Shown one piece after another: positions 28,485-37,646 of a stretch of DNA of 64,000 nt. Both the position numbers and the translations under genes were made by a program. Location: NCBI RefSeq assembly GCF_002813375.1, contig NZ_PHUJ01000003.1, positions 5,394,001-5,458,000 of the forward strand, in the 5' to 3' direction. The stretch's first letter is position 1, and each line of letters begins with the position of its first letter. Source of the DNA: Pseudonocardia alni. GTDB lineage: Bacteria; Actinomycetota; Actinomycetes; Mycobacteriales; Pseudonocardiaceae. The notes under the pieces were generated by a model. The model did not search any database. It had not been told where the DNA came from and was given only the letters and a program-made list of their open reading frames with translations.

Positions 28485-28549
28485 GCCCGAAATCCTAGGG
28501 CGGCCGGGGGCCCCGCGCCCGCCGTTCCTCACCCCGCGCCGCGGGCCAC

Positions 28550-28555
28550 TAAGGT
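28550..28555 (+). promoter_or_regulatory. -10 box TAAGGT of the HIT gene
   Basis: TAAGGT ends eight bases before the GTG at 28564 with no ribosome-binding site between, pointing to a leaderless or nearly leaderless transcript. Confidence 0.45.
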
Positions 28556-28563
28556 CCGGCTCC

Positions 28564-28989
28564 GTGGCCACCGTCTTCACGAAGATCATCAACGGCGAGA
28601 TCCCGGGCCGGTTCGTCTGGGCCGACGAGCAGTGCGTCGGGTTCCTGTCGATCAACCCGCTCGGCCCGGGGCACACGCTCGTCGTACCGCGGGCGGAGAT
28701 CGACCAGTGGGTCGACGCCGACGCCGGGCTCGTCGCCCACCTGACCGAGGTGTCGCGGACGGTCGGGCTCGCGGTGCGCGAGATCTGGTCGCCGCCCCGG
28801 GTCGGTCTGCTGGTCGCCGGGTTCGAGGTGCCCCATCTGCACGTCCACGTGTTCCCGGCCTGGGACATGCGGGCCTTCGACTTCGCGAACGCGGCCGCCA
28901 CCGTCGACGGCGCCGAGCAGGACGGGCACGCCGAGGCCCTGCGCACGGCGCTGCGGGCCGCCGGGCACGACGCGCACGTCCCGGGCTGA
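28564..28989 (+). CDS. HIT family nucleotide hydrolase
   Basis: 141 residues. The His-triad HLHVHVFP is intact (about residues 95-102), and the FTKIINGEIPGRFVW start is typical of HIT/Hint-like phosphoramidases that act on AMP conjugates. GTG start at 28564, placed by homology and the -10 box. Divergent from the PPOX gene and four bases upstream of the phosphatase gene, with which it is likely co-transcribed. Confidence 0.93.
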   Translation: MATVFTKIINGEIPGRFVWADEQCVGFLSINPLGPGHTLVVPRAEIDQWVDADAGLVAHLTEVSRTVGLAVREIWSPPRVGLLVAGFEVPHLHVHVFPAWDMRAFDFANAAATVDGAEQDGHAEALRTALRAAGHDAHVPG

Positions 28990-28993
28990 GCGG

Positions 28994-29590
28994 GTGCACC
29001 TGCTGCTCGTCCGGCACGCGCTGCCCGAGGCCGTCGAGCACGACGACGGCACCCACGCCGACCCGGGCCTCGCGCCGCAGGGCCGTGACCAGGCGGCCCA
29101 GCTGGTCGACGCGCTGGCCGGCACCCCGGTCGACGCGCTGCACACCAGCACGATGCTCCGCGCGGTCCAGACCGCCGAGCCGCTCGCGCGCGAGCGCGGT
29201 CTCACCCCGCACACCCGCTCCGACCTGCGCGAGTACGACGCCGAACGCTCCCTCTACGTGCCGGTCGCCCGGATGGCGCAGGCCGACCCGGCGGCGTGGG
29301 AGCGGATGCGGGCCGGGTACCTGCCCGAGCACGTCGACGGCGCCGCGTTCCGGGCCCGGGTGTGTGCCGGGATCGAGGAGGTCGTCGCGGCGCACCCGGG
29401 GCGGGCGACGGTGGTCGTCGTCGCGCACGCGGGCGTGGTCAACGCCTATCTCGCCGAGGTGCTGGGTATCGGCCGGGACCTGCCCTTCCCGCTGGACTAC
29501 GTCGGGATCTCGCGGGTGGTGTGCGCCCGCGACGGGATGCGCAAGGTCCGGACGGTGAACGAGACGGCCCACGTCGCGGACCTGCTCTGA
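28994..29590 (+). CDS. Histidine phosphatase family protein (phosphoglycerate mutase-like)
   Basis: 198 residues. The phosphorylated His is in LLVRHALPE (residue 8), with the second His in VVAHAGVVNA. Middle region TSTMLRAVQTAEPLA is typical. GTG start five bases after the HIT stop. Specific substrate not evident. Confidence 0.9.
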   Translation: MHLLLVRHALPEAVEHDDGTHADPGLAPQGRDQAAQLVDALAGTPVDALHTSTMLRAVQTAEPLARERGLTPHTRSDLREYDAERSLYVPVARMAQADPAAWERMRAGYLPEHVDGAAFRARVCAGIEEVVAAHPGRATVVVVAHAGVVNAYLAEVLGIGRDLPFPLDYVGISRVVCARDGMRKVRTVNETAHVADLL

Positions 29591-29620
29591 TCCCGGTGCG
29601 GACCGTTGTGTGACGGTCGC

Positions 29621-29654
29621 GTCGACCGCTTGCCGTCGACCGTTTGCCGTCGAC
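29621..29654. repeat. 14-bp tandem repeat, about 2.4 copies
   Basis: GTCGACCGCTTGCC, GTCGACCGTTTGCC and a partial GTCGAC follow one another in the 292-base gap before the MFS gene. Purpose unknown; possibly a protein-binding site or slippage product. Confidence 0.6.
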
Positions 29655-29882
29655 GATGGCGCACGTGGCGGGCCTGTGACGCCGCTCATACGCCGTTCGC
29701 CGCCGTCGTTGCGCCGCCCGGCTTCACGCGCATCATCCGGGGCGACGGCCGGGCGGGGTGTACCTAGGCTCGACGGGAACTCCTGCCCGCCACCGACGCC
29801 GAGGCGGTAGGCCCCGTGCCGAGGTCGGGTGCCGGGTCCGCAGCGGGCCACCCACGCCGGACTCCGAAGGGACCCCACGCCG

Positions 29883-31211
29883 ATGGTCGAGCGCGGCGGC
29901 TCCGGGACGGGAGGCGACGAGCCTCGCGACCCCGATCCCGCCGCCGGCGTCCGCGGCCCCTTCTCCGTCCCGGACTTCCGCGCGCTGTGGACCGCGGAGA
30001 TCCTGTCGGTCGCCGGCGACCAGGTCGCGCGGGTCGCGCTGACCGTCCTGGTCCTGAGCGAGACCGGCTCGGTCGCGTGGTCGGCGGGGGTCTACGCGCT
30101 GACCTTCCTGCCCGCGCTGCTCGGCGGGCTGCTGCTCGGCCACCTCGCCGACCGGTGGCCGCGTCGCCGGCTGCTGATCGGGACCGACCTGGTCCGGGCC
30201 GGTCTCGTCGTCGCCATGGCCGTGCCCGGTCCCGGGCTGCCGGTCCTGGGGACGCTGCTGGTGCTGGTCGTCCTGCTGGGCGGCCCGCACACCGCGGCCC
30301 GCTCGGCCCTGTTGCCCGACCTGCTGTCCGGAGACCTGCTCGCCCGAGGCCTGGCGCTGCGCCAGGTCTCGGTGCAGGTGGCGCAGGTGGCGGGCTTCGC
30401 GGGGGGCGGTCTGCTCGTCGCGACGCTGACCCCGCGCGGCGCACTGCTGGTCGACGCCGCGACGTTCGTCGGCTCGGCGGTGCTCGTCGCCCTCGGTGTC
30501 CGGTCCCGGCACGCGGCGGTCGCGGCCGGACCGTCGGCGGCGACCGCCGCGGAGACCGCGGCGGCGTCGGAGCCCGGGTCTGCGACGCGGTGGGCGGCCC
30601 GGTCCGGCGCCTGGTGGCGGTCGGCGCTGGCCGGCCTGCCGGTCGTGTTCGGCCACCCCCGGCGGCGCTCGCTGGCCCTCATGGCCTGGATGCTCGGCAT
30701 CTTCGTGCTGCCCGAGGCGCTGGCGGCGGCCTACGCCGTCGCGATCGGGGCGGGCCCGGCGGCGACCGGGCTCCTGATGGCGGCCGACCCGGCGGGCAGC
30801 GCGGTCGGGGCCCTGCTCGTCGCCTACGTGTTGCCGGCCCGGCTGCGCGAGCGCGGCCTGGTGCCGTTGGCCGTCGGGGCGGCGCTACCGCTCGCACTGA
30901 CGCCGCTGGCGGCCGGCCTGTGGCAGGCGGTCGCACTCTGGGCGGTGTCGGGAGCCTGCGCCACGGCCTGCCTGATCGCCGCCCAGTCGGGCTTCGCGCG
31001 GGCCACGCCGAGCGCGGTGCGCGGGAGCGCCGTGGGCGTCGCCGCGTCGGGTCTCGTGGCGACCCAGGGGGTCGCGGTCCTCGCCGGCGGGATGCTGGCC
31101 GAGTGGACCGCTCCGGCGACGGCGCTCGGTGTGTTCGGTGCGGTGGGGATCGTGCTCGCCCTCGGCGCGGTCCGGATGCTCCGGTCGGCCGGTCCGGGGG
31201 CGGTCGCATGA
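29883..31211 (+). CDS. MFS transporter
   Basis: 442 residues, 12 predicted membrane segments, with the DHA3-like loop motif GHLADRWPRRRLL between helices 2 and 3. Pattern PFSVPDFRALWTAEILS at the N-terminus is typical of actinobacterial drug/efflux MFS proteins. ATG at 29883 preceded by GAAGGGA. A Ala-rich cytoplasmic linker (about residues 200-250) separates the halves. Substrate unknown. Confidence 0.88.
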   Translation: MVERGGSGTGGDEPRDPDPAAGVRGPFSVPDFRALWTAEILSVAGDQVARVALTVLVLSETGSVAWSAGVYALTFLPALLGGLLLGHLADRWPRRRLLIGTDLVRAGLVVAMAVPGPGLPVLGTLLVLVVLLGGPHTAARSALLPDLLSGDLLARGLALRQVSVQVAQVAGFAGGGLLVATLTPRGALLVDAATFVGSAVLVALGVRSRHAAVAAGPSAATAAETAAASEPGSATRWAARSGAWWRSALAGLPVVFGHPRRRSLALMAWMLGIFVLPEALAAAYAVAIGAGPAATGLLMAADPAGSAVGALLVAYVLPARLRERGLVPLAVGAALPLALTPLAAGLWQAVALWAVSGACATACLIAAQSGFARATPSAVRGSAVGVAASGLVATQGVAVLAGGMLAEWTAPATALGVFGAVGIVLALGAVRMLRSAGPGAVA

Positions 31212-31335
31212 CCCCGCCACGCGTGGTTCCCGGTGATCACCAGCCTCGGTTGCGCACGATGTCACCTCCTGTCGTCCGGTACGACGGCACCGCCGCCATT
31301 CGTGTCACTCAACGTGACGAATCGACGTCCATTAT

Positions 31336-31347
31336 ACCCGTTCGGGT
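31336..31347. promoter_or_regulatory. Dyad ACCCG-TT-CGGGT upstream of the diguanylate cyclase
   Basis: Short perfect inverted repeat about 65 bases before the cyclase start; a second CCGTTCGGGTA lies at about 31393-31403. Could be a regulator site; weak evidence. Confidence 0.25.
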
Positions 31348-31410
31348 GACATCGACGGTGTCGGACGAACGCGGTGTGCCGATCGGTCCCGTCCGTTCGG
31401 GTAGGTGCTC

Positions 31411-32730
31411 GTGACCGGGATCCGGAGTGGTGAGCCCGAACGTCCCCGCTGGCCCTTCCGCGGCCTGCCGGCGCGGGTGCTCGCCGTGCTGGTGCTCGTC
31501 GAGCTCACCGCCGTGGTGCTCGTCGTGACCGATGTGGCCCGGCTGCCGTGGGACCGCGACACCGGCCTGCTGGCACTGGGCGCACTCGGTCTCGCGGCGC
31601 TCGGCGCGGTGCACACCGAGCTGGCGACCGGCATCGAGCGGGTGCGCCGGCGGGTCGCACACGTCTCCTACTTCGACCTGTCGACGGTCTGGACCTTCGC
31701 GGCCGCGCTGCTGCTGTCGCCGGGGATGGCGGGCCTGGTGGTCGTGGCCGTCTACGGCCACCTGTGGTGGCGGGTCTGGCGTCCCGCCGGGGCGCACTTG
31801 TACCGGCACGCCTACACCACCGCGACCGTCGTGCTCGCCGCGATGGCCGCCTCGGTCCTCGTCCCGTCCGAGTCGCTCACCGCGGCCGCGGGGGTCGGCG
31901 GCGGGAGCCGGGTGGTCGGCTACCTGTCGCTGCTGCTGGCCATGGCGGTCTACGGACTGGTCAACCAGCTGCTCGTCGCGACCGCGCTGGCGCTGTCCTC
32001 GCCGCACCGCCCCCAGTGGCGACGGCTGGTGGGGGACTGGGACGACCACGTGCTGGAGGGCGCGACGCTGTGTCTGGCGGTACTGGCCGCGCTCGCCGTG
32101 CAGCGCCAGGTGCTGCTCGTGCTTCTGGTCCTCCCTCCGCTGCTGGTGCTGCACCGGGCGGTACTGATCCGGCAGCTGGAGGAGCGGGCGAACACCGACG
32201 CCAAGACCAACCTGCTGACCGCCGTCGCGTGGCGGGGCCGCGCGCACCGGGCGCTCGCCCGGGCGCGGCGCCAGCGCGGTGCCGTCGCGGTGCTGATCCT
32301 CGACCTGGACCACTTCAAGGCCGTCAACGACGGCTACGGCCACCTCGCCGGGGACGAGGTGCTCTCCGCCGTCGCCGGGACGCTGAAGGCCCAGGTCCGC
32401 GAGGTCGACCCGGTCGGGCGGTTCGGCGGGGAGGAGTTCGTCGTCCTCCTGGCCGGGCTGCCGGTGGGGCCGGAGGGACGCGAGCTCGCCCACAACGCGG
32501 CCGAGCGCATCCGGCGGACCGTCCGGTCGCTGGCTGTGCACGTCGACGGCCCGGGCGGCGGCATCACCATCTGCGACCTGTCGGTGTCGGTCGGGGTCGC
32601 GGTGACCGGCGGCGACGGCGAGTCCCTCGACGAGCTGCTGCAGGTCGCCGACCACGCCCTCTACGCGGCCAAGCGGGCCGGGCGCGACCAGGTCCGGACC
32701 GGGCGCGACGGGAGCGTCCCCGGCCGCTGA
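31411..32730 (+). CDS. Membrane diguanylate cyclase 1
   Basis: 439 residues: about seven N-terminal membrane helices (to residue about 250), then a GGDEF domain with the active-site variant FGGEEF. The inhibitory I-site REVD lies five residues before FGGEEF motif, so product feedback is expected. It makes cyclic di-GMP at the inner membrane. The start is GTG at 31411 or 31405; no clear ribosome-binding site. Paralogous and convergent to the cyclase at 32962. Confidence 0.9.
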   Translation: MTGIRSGEPERPRWPFRGLPARVLAVLVLVELTAVVLVVTDVARLPWDRDTGLLALGALGLAALGAVHTELATGIERVRRRVAHVSYFDLSTVWTFAAALLLSPGMAGLVVVAVYGHLWWRVWRPAGAHLYRHAYTTATVVLAAMAASVLVPSESLTAAAGVGGGSRVVGYLSLLLAMAVYGLVNQLLVATALALSSPHRPQWRRLVGDWDDHVLEGATLCLAVLAALAVQRQVLLVLLVLPPLLVLHRAVLIRQLEERANTDAKTNLLTAVAWRGRAHRALARARRQRGAVAVLILDLDHFKAVNDGYGHLAGDEVLSAVAGTLKAQVREVDPVGRFGGEEFVVLLAGLPVGPEGRELAHNAAERIRRTVRSLAVHVDGPGGGITICDLSVSVGVAVTGGDGESLDELLQVADHALYAAKRAGRDQVRTGRDGSVPGR

Positions 32731-32810
32731 CCCCCGCGCGACCGGGTCCGCCGCACCGGGCACCGGGGCCGCCCCACGACGACGTGGGCGACGGGACGAC
32801 GGGGCATACG

Positions 32811-32921
32811 CCACCGGGTCGCCGGGCTCCGGGCCGCCGGGCCGCCGGGCCTCCGGGGGCGCCGGGCCGCCGGGGGCGCCGGGCCGCCGGGCCGCCGGGG
32901 GCGCCGGGCCGCGGCGGCTGA
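32811..32921. repeat. GC-only tandem repeat between the two cyclases
   Basis: Repeated units built from GGGCCGCCG and GGGGGCGCCG fill about 100 bases between the two convergent cyclase genes. The stretch is nearly free of A and T. It may be a slippage-prone terminator or simple repeat. Confidence 0.7.
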
Positions 32922-32961
32922 TCGGCTCCGTCCCGAAGGGGGCGGCGTCGGCGCGGGAGCG

Positions 32962-34341
32962 TCAGGCGTGTTCGGGTTCGGCCGGGAAGGTGTGGCGCCC
33001 GATCCGCACGGCGTCGCGCCCGGCCCGCTTGGCCGCGTAGAGCGCGGAGTCGGCGACCTCGAGCAGGCCGGTCAGGGCGTGGCCGTCGTCGGGGAACAGC
33101 GCCCCGCCGATCGAGACGGTGATCCCGGCGCCGGCCCGGGGCGACGGACGGCCGTCGGTCCGGGCGGCGCCCGGGGACGGTGCGGGCAGCCGCTGGGCCG
33201 GGACCCCGTCCGGCGGTGCCACCGGGCCGGAGCCGCCCGCGATCCGCCTGCGCAGACGCTCGGCGATCTGCCGGACCTCCTCGCGCCCGTCGTTCCCGGA
33301 GAGCCGGGGGAGCAGCACGACGAACTCCTCCCCGCCGAACCGGCCGACGAGGTCGTGGTCGCGCAGCTCCTCGCGCAGCATCTGGGCGGTGGCGGCGAGG
33401 ACCTGGTCGCCGTAGAGGTGGCCGTGGGTGTCGTTGATCTCCTTGAAGTGGTCCAGGTCGAGGATCAGCAGCGCCGCGGGCCGCCGTTCGCGTTCGGCGA
33501 GGGTCAGCTCGTGGGTCCCGCGCAGGTGCCAGGCCGCGTGGTTGAGCAGCCCGGTCTTGGCGTCGGTGTCGGCCCGCTCGCGCAGCTGGCGGACCAGGAT
33601 CGTGCGGTGCAGGGCCAGGATGGGCGGTACCGCGAGCAGCGCGACGAACGGCCCGCTCGCGGCCAGCGCCCCCGCCGTCAGCGCCCCCAGGCAGAGGGTC
33701 GCCAGCTCCAGGGTGAGCTCGTCGCCGCCGAACAGGATGCGCACCACCCGGGTGTCCGGGCTGGCCACCGCGACCACGCCGAGGACCAGGCAGGTGTTGA
33801 CGACGGTGTAGGTCAGCAGCGCGAGCAGCAGTGCGAGGGTGCCGGGCAGGCTGCCGTAGAGCTCGCCGGGCCGGGTCGCGGCGAGCACCCCGGCCGCCGC
33901 GTGCACGGACAGGATGACCGTCGCGGTGCTGTAGACCTCGCGGTAGACCGGCCTGCGGTCCGGGGGCGGCACCGGCCGCAGCACCCGGACGTAGAGGTGG
34001 GTGTAGACCACCACCACCACGAACGCGCCCAGTACCGGTGGCAGCAGCAGGGCCGAGGCGAAGGTCCAGACCGAGGTCAGGTTCACGTGGTGGGTCTCGG
34101 CGGTGTAGCGCCGGATGCGTTCGACGCCGGCCACGACCTCGGTGTGCAGGATCCCGGCCACGGTCAGCGTGGCGAGCAGCACCAGGGTCGCGTGGTCGAG
34201 CCGGGGCGGGTTCAGCAGACCGGCGAGCACCAGGCAGACCGCCAGCAGTTCCACGGCGAGGACCGGGCCGAGCAGCCGTCCCGGGATGGACCAGATCGGC
34301 CAGCGGGTGACCTGGTGCAGCCGGACCGGTTCCCGGGCCAT
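32962..34341 (-). CDS. Membrane diguanylate cyclase 2
   Basis: 459 residues with the same plan as cyclase 1: about seven membrane helices and a C-terminal GGDEF domain with FGGEEF and I-site RDHD. A Pro/Ala-rich insertion of about 40 residues (about 370-410) interrupts the GGDEF domain after the active site. ATG at 34341 preceded by GAGGGAGGGA. Likely arose by duplication with the neighbour. Confidence 0.9.
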   Translation of the reverse strand: MAREPVRLHQVTRWPIWSIPGRLLGPVLAVELLAVCLVLAGLLNPPRLDHATLVLLATLTVAGILHTEVVAGVERIRRYTAETHHVNLTSVWTFASALLLPPVLGAFVVVVVYTHLYVRVLRPVPPPDRRPVYREVYSTATVILSVHAAAGVLAATRPGELYGSLPGTLALLLALLTYTVVNTCLVLGVVAVASPDTRVVRILFGGDELTLELATLCLGALTAGALAASGPFVALLAVPPILALHRTILVRQLRERADTDAKTGLLNHAAWHLRGTHELTLAERERRPAALLILDLDHFKEINDTHGHLYGDQVLAATAQMLREELRDHDLVGRFGGEEFVVLLPRLSGNDGREEVRQIAERLRRRIAGGSGPVAPPDGVPAQRLPAPSPGAARTDGRPSPRAGAGITVSIGGALFPDDGHALTGLLEVADSALYAAKRAGRDAVRIGRHTFPAEPEHA

Positions 34342-34709
34342 ACGTCCCTCCCTCGCCGGCGTCGTCCCACCCGATCCTGCCCGTCCACAGCAGCGACCGG
34401 CGTGCCGCCCCTCCGTGATCCTAACCGCACTCGTCGCCGTCAGTGATCGATACGGCTTCGTGATCGCGTCGTAGCTGCTCGGACGAGTGGCGTGATCACG
34501 CTGAGTGCCCGGCCGCACGGCCGGGCCGGTGATTGTTGATATCGCAATGGTGCTCCCTGGTTTGTTCGCGGGGCGGCGGCGGGTCACCCTTTCCGGCGGC
34601 GGCACCGATGAATGCGTGAGAGACGATGTCGGTATGCCGGTAATTGCTGTCCCGTGATGTCACGGCGGCGCCGCGACGTGCGGGATGTCGATCAGGAAAG
34701 GGGTGTCCG

Positions 34710-34730
34710 ATGCGCAACTGGGGTTGGTGA
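34710..34730 (+). CDS. Tiny ORF 1 encoding hexapeptide MRNWGW
   Basis: ATG to TGA in 21 bases, encoding Met-Arg-Asn-Trp-Gly-Trp. GGAAAGGGG lies six bases upstream, an excellent ribosome-binding site at ideal spacing. The same 21 bases recur at 34802 with a different but equally good site, and TGTCGATCA precedes both copies (34686 and 34761). Too short for any family; could be a leader peptide, a signalling peptide or a minimal RiPP precursor. Translation is not proven. Confidence 0.5.
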   Translation: MRNWGW

Positions 34731-34736
34731 AGGCGT

Positions 34737-34754
34737 CCGCGGTAAGGGCCGCGG
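34737..34754 (+). other. Stem-loop between the two tiny ORFs
   Basis: CCGCGG, a six-base loop and CCGCGG form a perfect short hairpin six bases after the first hexapeptide stop. It could be part of an attenuator. Confidence 0.4.
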
Positions 34755-34801
34755 TCATTGTGTCGATCAACTGTGGGTCCGAGTGCGAAAGGAGATCGAC
34801 A

Positions 34802-34822
34802 ATGCGCAACTGGGGTTGGTGA
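34802..34822 (+). CDS. Tiny ORF 2 encoding hexapeptide MRNWGW
   Basis: Exact nucleotide copy of the 34710 ORF from ATG to TGA. AAAGGAG lies seven bases upstream. The flanks differ from the first copy outside the ORF, apart from the shared TGTCGATCA farther upstream, so conservation is centred on the coding unit. A strong hairpin starts 34 bases downstream. Confidence 0.5.
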   Translation: MRNWGW

Positions 34823-34855
34823 GAACAGTGGACGTACCGCGTCGCAGCACGGGAC

Positions 34856-34894
34856 GCGGCGGGCACCGTCCGGGTGACGGACGACGCCCGCCGC
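34856..34894 (+). terminator. Nested hairpin after the tiny ORFs
   Basis: GCGGCGGGC pairs with GCCCGCCGC, and inside it CGTCC pairs with GGACG around GGGTGAC-like loop bases. It resembles an intrinsic actinobacterial terminator without U-tract and would end a short transcript carrying the two ORFs, or act as an attenuator for dxs. Confidence 0.6.
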
Positions 34895-34933
34895 GCCCGG
34901 CAGCGCCATCGGGTCGCCTCGGCTACCGGTCCG

Positions 34934-34939
34934 TAGAGT
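34934..34939 (+). promoter_or_regulatory. -10 box TAGAGT of dxs
   Basis: TAGAGT fits TANNNT and lies about 85 bases before the dxs GTG. If used, dxs is transcribed from downstream of the hairpin, independent of the tiny ORFs. No clear -35. Confidence 0.35.
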
Positions 34940-35024
34940 GGGACCACGAGTCGATGCCGGTCCTCCCTGCGGTCCCTCCGCCGTGGAGGACACCCGAACG
35001 GGACCGGCGGCGAGGAGGCAGTAC

Positions 35025-36965
35025 GTGACGACGAACCGGGGACTCTCGGCGATCCGGCGCCCGGCCGATCTGCGAGGGCTCGGGCCCGACGAGCTGACCT
35101 CGCTCGCGGCCGAGATCCGTGGGTTCCTGATCAAGGCCGTGTCCCGCACCGGGGGCCACCTGGGGCCCAACCTGGGTGTGGTGGAGCTGAGTATCGCCCT
35201 GCACCGGGTCTTCGAGTCCCCGCAGGACACCCTGATCTGGGACACCGGGCACCAGGCGTACGTGCACAAGCTGCTGACCGGCCGTCAGGAGGGCTGGGAC
35301 CGGCTGAAGAAGACCGGTGGGCTGTCGGGCTACCCGAGCCGCGCCGAGTCCGAGCACGACCACGTCGAGTCCAGCCACGCGTCGTCGTCGCTGTCCTGGG
35401 CCGACGGGATCGCCCGCGCGCACGCCCTGACCGGGGTCGACCGGCACGTCGTCGCCGTGATCGGCGACGGGGCGCTGACCGGCGGCATGGCCTGGGAGGC
35501 GCTCAACAACATCGCGGCCGGCGAGGACCGCAACGTCGTGGTCGTCGTGAACGACAACGGCCGCTCCTACTCGCCGACCATCGGCGGGCTGGCCGACCGG
35601 CTCGCGTCGCTGCGGCTGCAGCCCGGCTACGAGCGGGTGCTCGAGGCCGGCAAGCGCACCGTCCGCGGCACCCCCGTGGTCGGGCCCGCGCTCTACGCCG
35701 GCCTGCACGCGTTCAAGGCCGGGGTGAAGGATGCGCTCTCCCCCCAGGAGCTGTTCTCCGACCTGGGGCTCAAGTACTTCGGCCCGGTCGACGGCCACGA
35801 CATCGGCCAGCTCGAGTCCGCGCTGCGCCGGGCGAAGCGCTTCGGCGGGCCGGTCATCGTGCACACGGTCACCCGCAAGGGCAACGGCTACCCGCCCGCG
35901 GAGAACGACGAGGCCGAGCAGATGCACAGCCCGGCCGCGTTCGACCCGGAGACCGGTCTGCCCACCGGTACCCCGGTCACCGGCTGGACCGACGTGTTCG
36001 CCGAGGAGATGGTGGCGCTCGGGTCGCGGCGCACCGACGTCGTCGCGATCACCGCGGCGATGCTCGGCCCGACCGGCCTGGCGCCGTTCGCGGCCGCCCA
36101 CCCGGACCGCATCGTCGACGTCGGGATCGCCGAGCAGCACGCGCTGACCACCGCCGCCGGGCTGGCCCGGGCCGGGCGGCACCCCGTCGTCGCGCTGTAC
36201 TCGACGTTCCTCAACCGTGGCTTCGACCAGCTGCTGATGGACGTGGGCCTGCACCGCGAGCGCGTCACGCTGGTGCTGGACCGCTCCGGGGTCACCGGCA
36301 GCGACGGCCCGTCGCACAACGGGATGTGGGACCTGTCGCTGCTGGGCATCGTGCCCGGCATGCGGGTCGCGGCCCCCCGCGACGAGGAGACGCTGCGCGA
36401 GGAGTTCCGGGAGGCCACCGCGGTCACCGACGGCCCGACCGCCCTGCGCTACCCCAAGGGCTCGGTGGTCGGCTCGGTGCCCGCGCTGCGCCGCCTCGAC
36501 GGCCCGGCCGGGGTCGACGTGCTGCACGAGCCGTCCGACGGGCGCTCCCAGGTGCTGCTCGTCTGCGTCGGGGCGTTCGCGACGGCCGGTGTGGCCGTCG
36601 CCCGGCGGCTCGCCGACCAGGGCGTCGACGTGACCGTCGTCGACCCGCGGTGGGTATTGCCGGTCCCGCGGGAGCTGCTCACGCTGGCCGCCGACCACCA
36701 GCTCGTGGTCACCGTCTCCGACTGCGGCACGCACGGCGGGTTCGGTTCCGCGCTGTCCGACGCGCTGCGCGCCGCCGAGCTCGACGTGCGCCAGCGCGAC
36801 CTCGCGCTGCCCCAGGAGTACCTGGAGCACGGCAGCCGCGACGACGTGCTCGCCGCGACCGGGCTGACCGAGCAGGACATGGCCCGCCGGATCACCGAGT
36901 GGGCGGCCGCGGCGGTCCCCTCGACCCCCGAGGGTGCCGTTCCCGGGCGGGAGCGCACCCGCTGA
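35025..36965 (+). CDS. dxs: 1-deoxy-D-xylulose-5-phosphate synthase
   Basis: 646 residues, normal length. ThDP enzyme joining pyruvate and glyceraldehyde 3-phosphate, the first step of the MEP isoprenoid pathway. Visible: [10 protein letters not shown], ThDP motif [16 protein letters not shown], catalytic Glu in DVGIAEQHA and [15 protein letters not shown]. The GTG at 35025 has GAGGAGG upstream and matches the family start. Its stop overlaps the ATG of a response regulator, an unusual neighbour for dxs. Confidence 0.96.
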   Translation: MTTNRGLSAIRRPADLRGLGPDELTSLAAEIRGFLIKAVSRTGGHLGPNLGVVELSIALHRVFESPQDTLIWDTGHQAYVHKLLTGRQEGWDRLKKTGGLSGYPSRAESEHDHVESSHASSSLSWADGIARAHALTGVDRHVVAVIGDGALTGGMAWEALNNIAAGEDRNVVVVVNDNGRSYSPTIGGLADRLASLRLQPGYERVLEAGKRTVRGTPVVGPALYAGLHAFKAGVKDALSPQELFSDLGLKYFGPVDGHDIGQLESALRRAKRFGGPVIVHTVTRKGNGYPPAENDEAEQMHSPAAFDPETGLPTGTPVTGWTDVFAEEMVALGSRRTDVVAITAAMLGPTGLAPFAAAHPDRIVDVGIAEQHALTTAAGLARAGRHPVVALYSTFLNRGFDQLLMDVGLHRERVTLVLDRSGVTGSDGPSHNGMWDLSLLGIVPGMRVAAPRDEETLREEFREATAVTDGPTALRYPKGSVVGSVPALRRLDGPAGVDVLHEPSDGRSQVLLVCVGAFATAGVAVARRLADQGVDVTVVDPRWVLPVPRELLTLAADHQLVVTVSDCGTHGGFGSALSDALRAAELDVRQRDLALPQEYLEHGSRDDVLAATGLTEQDMARRITEWAAAAVPSTPEGAVPGRERTR

Positions 36966-37642
36966 TGCGCGTCATCGTCGTCGAGGACGAGCCGGCGATG
37001 GCCGACGCCGTCGTGCGCGGCCTGCGCCGGGACGGGATGGCCGTCGACGTGGCCTACGACGGCGACGAGGGCTCGGAGAAGCTGTCGGTGACCCGCTACG
37101 ACGTCGCCGTCCTCGACCGGGACCTGCCCGGCCGCAGCGGCGACGACCTGTGCGACGAGCTCGTCGCGGCGGGCGGCCTGACCCGGGTTCTGATGCTCAC
37201 CGCGTCGGGCACCCCGGCGGACAAGGTCGAGGGACTGTCCCGCGGCGCCGACGACTACCTGGTCAAGCCGTTCGACTTCCCCGAGCTGGTCGCCCGGGTC
37301 CGGGCGCTCGGTCGCCGGGCGACCCCGGCGGTGCCACCCACGCTGCGGGCCGGCGACGTCGTGCTGGACCCGGCCCGGCGCACCGTGCTGCGCTCCGGGC
37401 GGCCGGTCGAGCTGACCCGCAAGGAGTTCGGCGTGCTGGAGGTCCTGCTCGCCGCGGGCGGGGCCGTGGTGTCCTCGGAGGAGCTGCTCGAACGCGTCTG
37501 GGACGAGAACGCCGACCCGTTCACCACCACGGTGCGGGTCACCGTCATGACCCTGCGCAAGAAGCTCGGCGCGCCGGGGCCGATCGACACCGTCGTCGGT
37601 GCCGGGTACCGGGTGCCCGCCGACGGGACCCCCACGGCGTGA
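36965..37642 (+). CDS. OmpR-family response regulator
   Basis: 225 residues: receiver domain with acidic pair EDE (residues 7-9), phospho-acceptor Asp in VAVLDRDLPG (about 51) and Lys in LVKPFD, then a winged-helix DNA-binding domain (LTRKEFGVLEVLL, VTVMTLRKKL). The ATG shares one base with the dxs stop (TGATG), so it is co-translated with dxs. Partner kinase follows. Confidence 0.94.
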   Translation: MRVIVVEDEPAMADAVVRGLRRDGMAVDVAYDGDEGSEKLSVTRYDVAVLDRDLPGRSGDDLCDELVAAGGLTRVLMLTASGTPADKVEGLSRGADDYLVKPFDFPELVARVRALGRRATPAVPPTLRAGDVVLDPARRTVLRSGRPVELTRKEFGVLEVLLAAGGAVVSSEELLERVWDENADPFTTTVRVTVMTLRKKLGAPGPIDTVVGAGYRVPADGTPTA

Positions 37643-37646
37643 CGGC

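Larger units (their letters stand above)
34342..35024. other. Gap upstream of dxs containing two tiny ORFs and hairpins
   Basis: 683 bases without a conventional gene. About 34530-34660 is noticeably less GC-rich than the surroundings. The part from 34686 to 34939 contains two identical 21-nt ORFs, a stem-loop between them, a strong terminator-like hairpin and a -10 box for dxs, all listed separately. Nothing recognisable at 34342-34520 beyond the upstream region of cyclase 2. Confidence 0.6.

Noticed and set aside
34710-34822. Biarylitide-type RiPP cluster
   Set aside because: The hexapeptide size is similar to that precursor, but no P450 or other tailoring enzyme is found nearby, so I do not name a product class.
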